Assembly: GCF_905475345.1 (NCBI RefSeq)
Contig: NC_066587.1
Coordinates: forward strand, 5,787,070-5,851,069
Length of the DNA stretch: 64,000 nt
DNA from: Vespula vulgaris
Taxonomy: Eukaryota; Arthropoda; Insecta; Hymenoptera; Vespidae
Reading direction: 5' to 3'
The notes under the pieces were generated by a model that did no database searches, was not told the DNA's origin, and saw nothing but the letters and a program-made list of their open reading frames with translations. Both the position numbers and the translations under genes were made by a program. Numbering within the stretch: position 1 is the first letter of the stretch; each line of letters starts with the position of its first letter. This document shows positions 22,466 through 33,720 of the stretch, piece after piece.

Positions 22466-25400
22466 TAACGATTACTACCATCCGCTTTAATAATATATCC
22501 TATTAATTATTGCACAAGCTACATCTTATGTTAATTGTATCTCATATAATATATCAATAATAAAATTTCAATCACACGATATCAATCATAATATAAATGC
22601 TTCGTAGCACAATAAACTAATTTACAATCACTTTATTTCACGCTTAATTTCACGCTTAATTGAAATTTTATAGATACACGGATACATTGAAATGTACTGC
22701 TTTGTAAATTAATAATCAAAAACATACACATTTAAGACAATAAATTAAATGTATCCTAATCTTCTTCAAAACATGATATGGTTTCATATACATAATCTCA
22801 TTTTTATTTATCGATGCTAATCTTTCCATAACATCTTTTCCTATTGTTAGTGATATGAGAAATTCAAACGATATGAGACGTTTTATTGTCCGTAATATTT
22901 GTACGTTAAGTGCAAATATATGATCGCTATTGTATCCTCTAATCTAACAAATACATAAATAGTACAAAGAAAAAATTCGATATAAATACATATATCATGA
23001 TTCGAATTTTAGGGACATGAATCTTTTCTTGTCAAACATGTTCGTGCGTCAGTATACAGATACCTTATTGTCGATAAAATTCTTACAGCCAATATCAATA
23101 ATTATTTACATTATATCAACCAGGATAAACTCAATACAAATATGTATACATAAATTGCTATACCATTTAAGGCAACGGAATTATTGTCAAAGCAATCAAT
23201 AGATTCTTATGGATCTCTTAACAAGTAAATATTAATAACTATACGTATATATAGAATTATTGTAATCGATTTTTATTTAATCGTCCTTATATTATATAGT
23301 TTAGCACCTTAGTAATAAAGCAAACACGAGCTATTTGAGAAGATATTCTATGAAGGAAAACATAATTATAATAAATGTAAGTTTTCTATTAATTATATTC
23401 CTATTTTGTGTAATAACAAACTCTATTTTGTTCTATTGTCTGAAAACGATTGCACGTGCATTGATTAAATAATTATTTTACTCAATAATCTGCATGTAAT
23501 TTTCTCTTCTATTTCTAAGAATTAAAAACATTCTAAAATAATTAATCTCAATAATAATTTTTCTCCATCTTGATTGACAAAAAAAAACAGTTGCTAAACA
23601 TGTTTTCGCTATATAATTGGAACAGTCTTTATATTTTAACATTTCTAATATTGAATATTGTATTAAAAATAACATTGCAACATACTTAACGAAACTACGG
23701 TCAAAATTATTTTGACGTTAACGTCACGTTATGTTTATATATTGTCGTCACATTTCCATCGATTAATTCGATTGAATTTTATTATTGTCATCATAAATCC
23801 CTTATCGAGGTATTACATAATTTCGTATTGTCCTTAAGCCTTACAATTACGACTGACGAATCACGTTAAAATCATGAATAAATTTTGTCATACGTACATA
23901 GAGCAGGTTTATATGTACCATCACGATATGCCAGTTGTTTCCATTTTCATTTCTATCACTATTGATATACTTTCAACGCGATAAAGCTACCAATTCTGCC
24001 GATCAATTCTTTCTGCCATCCAGACTTATTATTAATGAAACTTTGTCTTATCTTTTATTATAAACGATAATATTATATCGTGATATTATAAACTCAGAGT
24101 AAGCACGTATCGCGATCATCGAAGAACGTAGATATTTCTAACTATCGTTTCAAAAGTAAACGACAGTAATTTGTACCTTTTGATTTCTTCTCCTTATAAG
24201 AAGAGAACATGTAATTTTCTATCTGATATACGAATCATAAAACTTACTTCACACATTTAACAAGATAAATTTTTTTTGTTAATATGAGAACGTTACATAG
24301 TATCGTTAAAACCTTATATAAAAATTTACTAGAAATAGTCGGGACAGGCAGAATAAAGAATCGGCTAAGTAGCGTTGTTTAAAATTTTACGAAAACAGAA
24401 AATGAAAAAAGAAAACTTGGGAGACGCCCCTTTTTAACTTATTGAATGGACGGCTCCTATTCTATTCTTAAATCTCACATTAATTGCAATTGCTAAACAA
24501 TAAATGTGCAATTGCTGATATTATTGATAAGCTGTACTTTTATTGTCAAAATTTCCGGAATAACTTTTTTGAATATACGTAAATATATATCAGGATCTCT
24601 AAAAACGACAGATCAATACATACTAATATGTTTATGTTCTTTCCACTAGCATTCGTATTTACGATTAATTCCAAACGTTCTTTTTCGGAATACAATGCTT
24701 TTAAAAAATACAAAGCAATTCTAGTATTTGAAAGCATTGAAGTTTGTAGATAAAACACAGAAAAACATTATAATACTTAATATTTTTTTATCAATAATTT
24801 AGAATATAGAATCCAGTATCATTGATAGATACTGTCTGATACAAGCAATAATAAATATTGCATGAGAGAGTGAGACATTTAAAACATTTATAAATTTGCA
24901 TCGCATTTCGAGTATATTTTTTTTCTTAATATGTAAATAAAAGTTACACGTCGAAGACAATGCTAAGCTTAATAGCAATACATTCGACGTACGAAAAATA
25001 CAGTTGCAATATTTTCTCATGAAATTCAAGTTGTCATTCATTTATCCGTATTACGAATACAGCGAAAACGACGATTTGTATTCATTTTTAGCTTCTAATA
25101 ATATAAGTACTATATATTTTCTTACCTAATATCTAATATGTTTGTAAATTTCCAAAACTTCGAACAGATTTCTGTATTTCTCTTGACTAATATTGACACA
25201 CTTGCGGACCTTGATATTGTTTAAAATCACGAGAAACAGTAGTGATAAAATATCTTCATAAAAGGATCAATTTTTATACGTCGTATAAATGTTATATCTC
25301 ATATAATGCAAGAATTTATATTATTTTCAGATTAATTGACTCGATGAATCCTATAATTAAACATGATTAGTAATGAAAATAAATCAATAAAAATTCTGAT

Positions 25401-25520
25401 GTCATTGAATCAGACAATCGTAAGTACTGATTATGTCGATTATTTGTTTAACAGAAACAACTGTTTCTCGAATTAGAAAGCAATTAAACGAATATTAATA
25501 TGGAACAAATAAGACCTTTC
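21671..25520. other. AT-rich intergenic stretch
   Basis: Nearly 4 kb between the PRMT7 start and the SLC6 stop codon, both genes on the minus strand. It should hold the PRMT7 promoter and the SLC6 3' untranslated region. It contains a TA-type repeat at about 22330-22460 and a 14-bp palindrome TGACGTTAACGTCA at 23713-23726 (inverted CRE-like half sites). No exon was recognised. Confidence 0.6.
22418..22461. repeat. (TA)n microsatellite
   Basis: Perfect TA run, preceded from about 22330 by mixed TATACA/CATATG repeats. Confidence 0.9.
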
Positions 25521-28500
25521 CTAGGTGAGATCCTCGTCATCATCGCTAGGACCACCTGTTGGACAACATAGTCCTTCTGTACCATCGGTTCTTATGCAGA
25601 ATAATAAAGTTTCAGCAGCAGTAACTTCATGGGGTACGATTCCGTGAAATTCTTTCAAATCTGCTGCAGGAAACCAGGCTTTTTCATTGTCATCGATTAT
25701 GAGAATACCAAAACATCTATAACATACAAGTCGAATATATAAACGATTAATAAAATTTTAACAGATAATTAATTGAGATATATCATAGGCATTAAATATT
25801 ACCTGCAAATGGCAATCGCAGGTATCCAAAGAACGGAAGCAAGAATAAGAATACCAATAAGGATGAGAGCCCATACTGGCCATTCATGTTTTTCCGTTGT
25901 ACCTAAACTTGAAACCCATGCTGGATAACCACTCCCTTCCATAATAATTTCGACGAATGAAGCAATCAAAATACTTAACATCGCCAAAGGACTGAGATAT
26001 TTCCAACAAATCAACCAATAAAGTCCCGGACGATTACCCGTCATTAATTCTATGTCATCGGCAAACCTAAATGCGATGATGAATCATTCTTATTATCCTT
26101 GTTATAATATAATAATCGAGTCATAATAAATGATTAATAAAGAGACCTTTTCAAGCCATACACATAAGATACTCCAATACATTCGAAGAACGCGATGATC
26201 AATAAAGGAAAATTTCCACTGAAATTGTCAAAAAGTACGAAGACGTAGCTGCCAGCACCATGAGCAAAAGCCATTGAAATTATACAACACACCAAACAAA
26301 TTGCACCTGATACAGATTGAAAAATATTAAATCTAAAATTTACAAATTAAGAATTTAAATTTAAAAATATTTAAAAAAATAAATGAAAAATATTAAAAAT
26401 ATTATCGCATGAAATCTTTCACTGATGATCGTATTTCATTTTTAACAATATAACGAACCTGTTAAGATTTCTTTCCGTAAATTGGGAAAAAGCTTCAAAT
26501 CGACAATACTCGTGACGACACCTTCGAGAGTACCAAATTGAGAATCAATACCCAAAGTAAATAACATCAAGAAAAATAAAATCGACCAAAATTGGGCACC
26601 AGGGAATTGATTAATAGCTTCTGTGAAGATGATAAATGCTAAACCAGTACCTGATGCAGACTGTTAAAGAGATATAACGTATTAGCTCGGAATAAAACAT
26701 TTTAAATAAATACGTATAATACTCACATTATCTAATTCCTTTTCCAGATCGCATACCGGTAATTTTGGCATAATTAAATTGTCCAAAGAACCATTTCCAG
26801 TGGTAACATTAAGTAGCGTATTTGCGTCGGGAATAATATCGGGTATTTTGTCCTCGGTACCGAAAATATTAATTAATAACGTATTTCGTTCCGTCAAACA
26901 TTCCTCGTAAACCATAGTGGCTTTAAATCCTGTTATTACAATAGGAAAACATAGGTTTGTGAAACGTTTATCAATAGTTCATATAAATTTTATTTAATTT
27001 TTACCTATAATAGAGAAAACAACGATTCCAGCGAACATAGAGGTAAAGCAATTCGTAAAGCTGACCATGATCGCGTCACGATAACAATTATTATTTACTG
27101 GATTGTAGGAAGAAAAGGCTATTAAACCTCCAAATGCCAAGCCAAGAGAAAAGAATATTTGAGTACCAGCTTCCAACCATACTACTGGATCTGTAAGTGT
27201 CCACCACTGACAAAGATGAATAAAAATTTCATTATCATCTTCTGAACTGTCGATATTATCAAAAGTTATAATCCTCCAAAATACCTTCGGTGTAAAAAGA
27301 TGCCGTAATCCATCTGACATTCCCGGTAAAGTGACGCCTCGGAAGAAGAAGATAATTAACACGATATATGGAAACGTAGCGGTTACGTAAACGACCTATA
27401 AAACACAACAAATAGATAAGTAAAATGATAATTATTGTATAAAGTGAATGAAAAGATTTTAATCAAATACCTTGCCTGACGATGCGATTCCTTTGATCAT
27501 ACACATATAAACCAAAATCCAAGCAATAACTAGAGCCAATGCAATCTTCCAATTAAATACCTCCGGAGTATTAATATCTTTAGATATCATCAGAGTCGTC
27601 CGATACCAAAAATATTGAGTCGGGCTACTTTGCTATAGATTGACATATATTAGGATCTATTTTTCTCATTCCTATAAAAATTACACTCACAGACTTCGTA
27701 GAAATCTGTGATTTCTTCGATAAAAGCACGTGATACTTACCAAGCATTCTAGTTCCGGTGCATAAGATCCATTTTGAAAATATCTATTAGGGCATTCGGC
27801 CCATGGTAGTTGAGATTGAAAACTCTTAAAAAAGAAACGATTTTGTTTGATTTAAAAAGGCAAAATGCGAAATAACATCGTAGCTTACCTGGACAAAATA
27901 AAAGAGGCACCAAGCGATGATAGTATTGTAATAAAGGGCCACGTTGAAAGAAACGACGGCACTACTAACACCTATACCACCCATGTATGGTGAAACCTTA
28001 ACAAGAAGCACGTATAAATCAACTTATATTAAATAAATAATGTTACCAAATGAATAGAATTTGTTTTGACACTTGTTGACTGCTTCAGTAAATATTATAA
28101 TATTATGTTTTAAAATTACCTGATTCCAAACACCGATGGCTCCTTTTCTTAATCTTTGGCCGATAGCCAATTCAAGGTAAAATATAGGAATACCCTCGAT
28201 CGCCAGCATAACAAAATAGGGTATCAGAAACGCTCCTATAAACAAATAGATCTGTTAAAATATTTATTATATTCATCGAACAGATATATAATGTTAACTA
28301 CTGCCACGTTTCTCTAATAAATATTCATATAAAATATATGCCTCTCGATATGACCTAGATCATCGCTAATAGAAACACTTGTCCTCGTTGTATAAAATTT
28401 TCTTCGAGAAAAGAGAGATAGATTTAAATTTTCTATCTGTATATTCCCTGTTACAACCGATACGATTTAATAATAATACGAAACTATTCGATAAACATAC

Positions 28501-28994
28501 CTCCACCATTTTTTTGAGCTAAATAAGGAAATCTCCATACATTTCCGAGGCCAACGGCATAACCGACAGTAGCCAAAAGAAACGTGAGCTTACTATCCCA
28601 ATTTTCACGTTCGTCCTCACCAGCTTCTGGTCGAAAAATTCCTTTACCTTCGTTACTCCCTAATTTATTACCCCCACCTTCATTTCCCGGTTTATTCTGT
28701 ATTGAATGAATTATATAACGAGTATGTATAATGTGACTTCAAAAGAATTGACATATACATATTTAAATGTAATAAAATGTTCGCGTACTAGATAAGGAAA
28801 TTCTATACCTTTTTATTTGGACTGGAATCATCGAAGGCTGCATTCGTAGCTCCGTAATTGACACTGGTAATATTTTTACGATTGTCCACAACTAATCTAC
28901 CTCTCATTTCTTTCATTTCCAACTTATCGACGCTCTTTTGTGGCTTTAAATCCCGAGAACTTTGACGACGGACTAAATGCGCCGTGTTTGCCAT
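25521..28994 (-). CDS. SLC6 family Na+-dependent amino-acid transporter, B0AT/SLC6A15-20-like
   Basis: Thirteen exons on the minus strand: 28809-28994, 28501-28696, 28120-28235, 27889-27996, 27741-27824, 27471-27632, 27285-27395, 27005-27206, 26727-26929, 26459-26660, 26147-26306, 25803-26066, 25521-25716, giving 729 aa. The LeuT-fold core is complete: TM1 reads [12 protein letters not shown], followed by [11 protein letters not shown] and SPYMGG. TM5 reads [18 protein letters not shown]6 reads [20 protein letters not shown], and later segments read SASGTGLAF and [13 protein letters not shown]. These features match the neutral amino-acid branch (SLC6A18/19/20, B0AT type) better than the monoamine or GABA branches, so sodium-coupled uptake of neutral amino acids across the plasma membrane is expected; the substrate is inference. 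A hydrophilic N-terminal extension of about 100 residues precedes TM1. A 78-bp intron (27207-27284) is in frame and free of stops. Confidence 0.9.
27207..27284 (-). other. 78-bp in-frame, stop-free intron in SLC6 gene
   Basis: On the minus strand it starts GTATTT and ends TTTGTCAG and contains 26 sense codons. Removing it joins HLFTPK to [10 protein letters not shown], which aligns without gap to the B0AT family in extracellular loop 3 between TM5 and TM6. Keeping it would insert an acidic 26-residue loop. The spliced form is therefore the default model and retention is a possible variant. Confidence 0.75.
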
Positions 28995-29627
28995 TTTTTT
29001 CTCTTCAGTCTTCTTTGTCTTCTCTCGTTATATTCTGTTATCCTTTTAGAATTATTGTGTATTACGAGGATCAATCGGATATTCCACGCATACCTACGTA
29101 CTCCATCCTATCATGAAATAGTTTGATTAATCAAAATATTTTGATTAATCAAAAAAATGTATATGATTTTTTATTTAATTTTTATAAAAAAAGTGTATAT
29201 GATATTATGCTCTACTTTTTTCTTCTCTCACTTCGCAAGACAAGACATAAAAAGTTTGCGATCATATAGCGCAAATGTCCTTTTTATGCGAGAACTTTAT
29301 TTCAATTTATAAAATTTCACAAATTTTTATCAGATATTTTTAATGGATTAATTAATAATTCTTTCTGGTAAATTTATTGGCATTTGTTTTACTAACAATT
29401 ATATTCGAGTTTGAACTTATAGAAATATTAAAAATGATATCAACGTGTTAAATATGCGAAGCTGTTCCTTCAATTTCATTCATGTTATATATCTTATAAC
29501 ACGAAGTGTCAAGCAACATAAACATGAAAGATTAATAAGATATGCCCTGAAGCGTTATATACATCTATGTACATACATATATATATATCTGGGTGTATAT
29601 GTATTATTACAAAGCGAAGAAAACATA

Positions 29628-29633
<6 letters not shown>

Positions 29634-29679
<46 letters not shown>
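29634..29679. repeat. (TA)n microsatellite
   Basis: Uninterrupted TA dinucleotide run. It generates Ile/Tyr-alternating open frames that are artefacts. Confidence 0.9.
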
Positions 29680-29681
<2 letters not shown>

Positions 29682-30157
29682 GTATTACGTCTTACTCATG
29701 AAAATTACTGACAGGTTCTTTTGTGTAGATACTATCAAAGAAAAGTTATCTCATTTTTCGTTAAGAAAATACGAAATAATAGTGTACAATTAAATTTTCA
29801 TTTTGTTAAATTTTGAACTCTACATATATATATATAATATCATGATAAAGCATAAAAATAAATCAAAGAACAATAATAAAATTTGTGTTAAAAGAAATGT
29901 TTAAAAGCATTATTTTATTTTTAACATACCATATGTTGACATTCCTGAGAAGAAGAGCAAACTTTTAACTTAAAACGTAAAATATATAAAATAAATGTTT
30001 ATCAGATAAGCAAAATATGGATCGTAGAACTATTACTCTTTGCGCGAACGTATGTTTATGTGATATTTTTGAAGGAAATAAAATTTTCAATAGACCGTCC
30101 GTAATTTCCGGGGCGCCAATCCTTCACAGGTGATACAAGTCAGTATCGGTATACCAC

Positions 30158-30165
30158 TGACGTCA
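30158..30165. promoter_or_regulatory. Consensus CRE palindrome
   Basis: TGACGTCA, the full palindromic cAMP-response element bound by CREB/ATF proteins, lies about 1.16 kb upstream of the SLC6 start codon in a locally GC-richer patch. A single 8-bp site can occur by chance. Confidence 0.3.
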
Positions 30166-31212
30166 TTAGCGTAAGAATAATTAGTAAGTTTTTCACGATT
30201 ATATTTACAATGTTTTATTGATTTGAATCGTTTTTAACCGAACTGTCTACGAGACTACGAATTTATCATTCGAAAAAATCATGTCTTATATTGAATGTGT
30301 TCTATTGAAAAGTGTTTTCACTATAAGTTTTACATTACTTAAAAAACTTAACGAAAGAATATACTCTCATATTGTAAAAGCAAGTGATTAATGTACAAAA
30401 AAATGAATTAATCGGTATTCCGACGAAAAGTATCGTCGCAAGCTCACCACCACTGACCTGTTAGGGTGAAACGAAGAAAAGCGCGAGGGTCTCCTTACAG
30501 TACGAGGAGGAGTTGACTACTGTGGCACCCTCTACCACGATGGTAACTTTTGAAATTACGATATATACCGGAATCAATAGCAAGCGCCGGCGCCCCAACG
30601 CTTCCGAAAGACATTTCGATTAAAAATATATCTAATTCGTATCCGTAAGCTGATTGGTCGATCATTAGGGAACTCGACACCCTTTTATTAAGCTTATCGT
30701 CAAAGTTCTAAAAAATGACAATTTCATACAATTCTAGGAAACAAAGGAAATTAATGTAATACCTTTGAGCGATCAATCTCTTTGTCTTCTTGTGCTTCGA
30801 ATAAGTGATTATGACGTATGTTTATACTACTACAGTATAAACATGAAAATCTATTTATATTATTATAAAAATAAAAATTAACATCTGTTAACAAATACAT
30901 TAAAAACCATATTTGTATTTCTATATATAAATCGTAAATTATATTTCGTTAACGATCGATTTTCGAAGCTAATTTGGGAAACACTTTGAATATCCGTCAG
31001 ATCTGTGGCGCCATTTGTAATAATTTCGATTATTTCATAAAATCTTTCTAAGGAGGAATTAAAAAATAAATATGAGACAAAGATGTAGTACAAATTGTTC
31101 AAAAGTTTTTATTGAACTTTTTCCATTATTAAAAATTGAGTAAAAGCTAATATTCCTGAAATACATATCATATATTAATTTTATAATATACATGTAAGAT
31201 TATTAGATAAAA

Positions 31213-32223
31213 TTATAATATATTGAAAGTCTTACTATTTAATTTTGTTCTTTTATAACGGTCTTCTATAAAAGAGTCTGCAAAATTATCAATTGATTCT
31301 TCATTTTTATAATCCATTGCTTTCATGCTTTCATTAATAAAAAGATATCTAAATTTTCGGGATAAGAAATGATAACGTAACGATTTACATAAAATAATAA
31401 TCCTTCTAAAAATTATTGTTTTTTCATCTATAAAATATTGGCTAAATATTAAATATTATCTTAAATATTTAGAACGATTCTAAATTATAATAATAATCTT
31501 AGAAAACATTATTTAATTATATGGTTTTAAAGGATACAACTCGTGATAATATTGAAAGCTTTCGATAGCCCATTCTAAAAGTAAATTTAATTTTGGCCTA
31601 TAAGGTGTTCCATTTATAATATCTTTCATATCTTCGTCACGTAGCAAAACATTATTCCTAGATTTATTCAAATTTGTTAATCGATTTTTTAAATCCTAAA
31701 AAAAGAAAAAATATACATTATTTACCTTCCAACTGTTTCATCACGTTCAATCATCCGTCGATAAATTTATCTTTATTTTTAGGAAAAATATTTTTTGGAT
31801 GGTTACCTGAATGGCGTCATTTAAACGCTGTAACATATCTGATAAAAGCGAAATTTCATTTTCTATCCCCATGAAAATTTTAAAAATAAGTTTTTCTCGC
31901 GCGTAATCGATCATACAGATTTCTTCGCTATCGACATCTTTACTGTAAAAAAAGCGACATCTTAAAAAGTATTACTGAATTAACTCCACTCGGCAGAAAC
32001 GTGAACTACTTTGGAAGTCTAGCTAAATATTTTCCTATACATAACGTGTTTTAAAAGAAAGAAATATGAAAGTTTACCTCGAAACAAAACGTAATTGTTC
32101 GCATTGATTTCTTAAAGCTTGCAATGGTCGTTCCGCACTTGTGAATAATTCCAACCATTTTTCGTCCAATATCTTTAGATGCACAAAGTAATTTATAAGA
32201 CTTTTATGCAGTTCTTTCGTCAT
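31213..32223 (-). CDS. AIRIM: AFG2-interacting ribosome maturation factor (AIRIM/C1orf109-like)
   Basis: Minus-strand exons 32078-32223, 31807-31942, 31541-31695 and 31213-31405 give 209 aa, close to the about 203 aa of the human protein. AIRIM works with the AFG2 AAA-ATPase in late cytoplasmic 60S ribosomal subunit maturation. The N-terminal helix pattern, with a conserved W and EQL (EKWLELF, CEQLRF), and the segment LLLEWAIESFQYYHE align well with the human LEWLQDIERHYRKSY region. The third exon has two possible ends. Its weak donor GTTGTA at 31540 leads to the fourth exon. Reading through instead stops at 31513, giving 154 aa. The four-exon model is preferred on length, but the last exon is weakly similar. 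The family call rests on recalled similarity only. Confidence 0.62.
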
Positions 32224-32544
32224 ACTGTTTAGAGGTTAAGTCGACTCCTTCGCTAACTACCCAACACTGATGGAGCTGCAATTTAAATACATTGGATGCA
32301 TAGACTGCTTACGCGAAACTTACATTTATAATTATTTTTATATTTTACATATAAAACGAAAATTTCGTACAACTCGCATTTTTATTAAAACAATCGATTT
32401 ATCCATTACCGAGAAAATTTTTAACGGACAAGTTTATTCACTTTGCATACATATCGATTGTTAATTCGGTAATTATTGACTATACCGTCTGTAATTGATA
32501 CAAAAGACAGACCAAACTATATATATATGCCATTATACATTTAA
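32224..32544. other. AIRIM upstream region
   Basis: About 320 bases between the AIRIM-like start codon and the left end of a DNA transposon. AT-rich; it should contain the proximal promoter. No specific site is recognisable. Confidence 0.4.
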
Positions 32545-33720
32545 AGGTCGATTCACACATTTCAGTTCAGTCTCAGTTTAGTTTACGTTCCGTCTCACTT
32601 CGATCACAGTTCGGTTTTAATAATTTATATTCGTATTGATTCGATATACGTAGGTCCTATTTTGTGGACGTCGAAAGCATAAAAGGTATGAATGGGTGGA
32701 ACGATCGGTAATCTCCTTTATCTACGGACAAAAAATTGCAAGTTAAAAAACATTAATTCACACATTTCAATTCATTCTCCGTTTCATCTCCGTTCCGAAT
32801 GGCTACGTTTTGACATTATTGTATATAATTTAAATATATTTTCATGCAGTCTAAATTTAATTACAGATTCGTCATATTTTCTTTGTGTTCGAGATCGTTC
32901 AAAATCGTCGTCAATGAAGCTTTTTAAAATAACTGACGAATTATTATAATTTGCAATATTTCCTTTTTCGTTACATCACTTTTCTATACCACTCAAAACT
33001 TCACCCACATAAATATTATTTTTCATTTGATAAAAAATATTATTTAAGGTATTATTTTAATAAGATTTTGTTATGATTAATTAGCCGTAGCATTTCTTGT
33101 AAAATTTTAAACTCGTCAAGAAAAAAAACCCATTTTCGTCATATGCTATTTTATCGAAGACAAAAACTCGTCGCGACCATTCCTGCTGTAGATAAAGAGA
33201 ATGCTATAATTGATTTAATATATAGAAAGAGATTTCGAAGATGTAGAGAAAGAAATTTTAATGTCAAAGATACATTTCACAAAAAACTCCGAATCTAACT
33301 GATCACAACTTAATTTTATTAAAATGACACTTGAAACGTTAATTTACATGAATGATAATAACAGCGTATGTGCTGTTGATAACGGTACAAAACTTAATAA
33401 AAATGCTATTCTATGAACTTCAAGAGTAATAAAGATGGAAATAGATAGAACAATTAAAAATTTTCTGTATCTGCAGATTACTACTTATCTACAACTTTAT
33501 CAGAATTCTATCTGATAAAATCTATCTGCCTTTTAATAAAGAACATCTTTAACAATGATCTCGAACATAGAAAATATTATGCATCCATGACTCAACTGAG
33601 ATTGAACGGAAATGTGTGAACGGTATATTTAAATTACATACAATAATGTTAAAATCACTGTGACTGAACAATCTGAACGAAGACGAAATGGAGATTGAAC
33701 TGATATGTGTGAATCGACCT
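32545..33720. mobile_element. Non-autonomous DNA transposon with terminal inverted repeats
   Basis: The left end AGGTCGATTCACACATTTCA (32545) is mirrored at the right end, whose reverse complement from 33720 reads AGGTCGATTCACACATATCA. Similarity continues through about 30-35 bases. Both ends are flanked by TAA (32542-32544 and 33721-33723), a likely 3-bp target-site duplication. A second pair of related inverted copies lies inside, at about 32755-32800 and 33594-33625. There is no full transposase. A short open stretch around 33140-33300 is rich in basic residues but unrecognisable. A TAA/TTA 3-bp duplication is typical of PIF/Harbinger elements; superfamily is inference. Confidence 0.78.

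Larger units (their letters stand above)
28995..31212. other. Intergenic stretch upstream of the SLC6 gene
   Basis: Holds the SLC6 promoter and the 3' side of the AIRIM-like gene. It contains a TA microsatellite (29634-29679), a perfect CRE palindrome TGACGTCA (30158-30165), and a GC-richer patch at 30440-30670 with a CCAAT-type ATTGG near 30655. A possible 42-bp micro-exon within that patch is described in the findings. No other exon was recognised. Confidence 0.55.

Noticed and set aside
25799..26044. Single-exon short membrane protein
   Set aside because: It is one internal exon of the SLC6 transporter, not a separate gene.
29593..29793. Ile/Tyr-alternating open frames
   Set aside because: Direct translation of a TA microsatellite.
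30878..31102. 74-codon minus-strand frame downstream of the AIRIM-like gene
   Set aside because: Considered as a further 3' exon, but the preceding exon already ends the protein at family length and there is no similarity.
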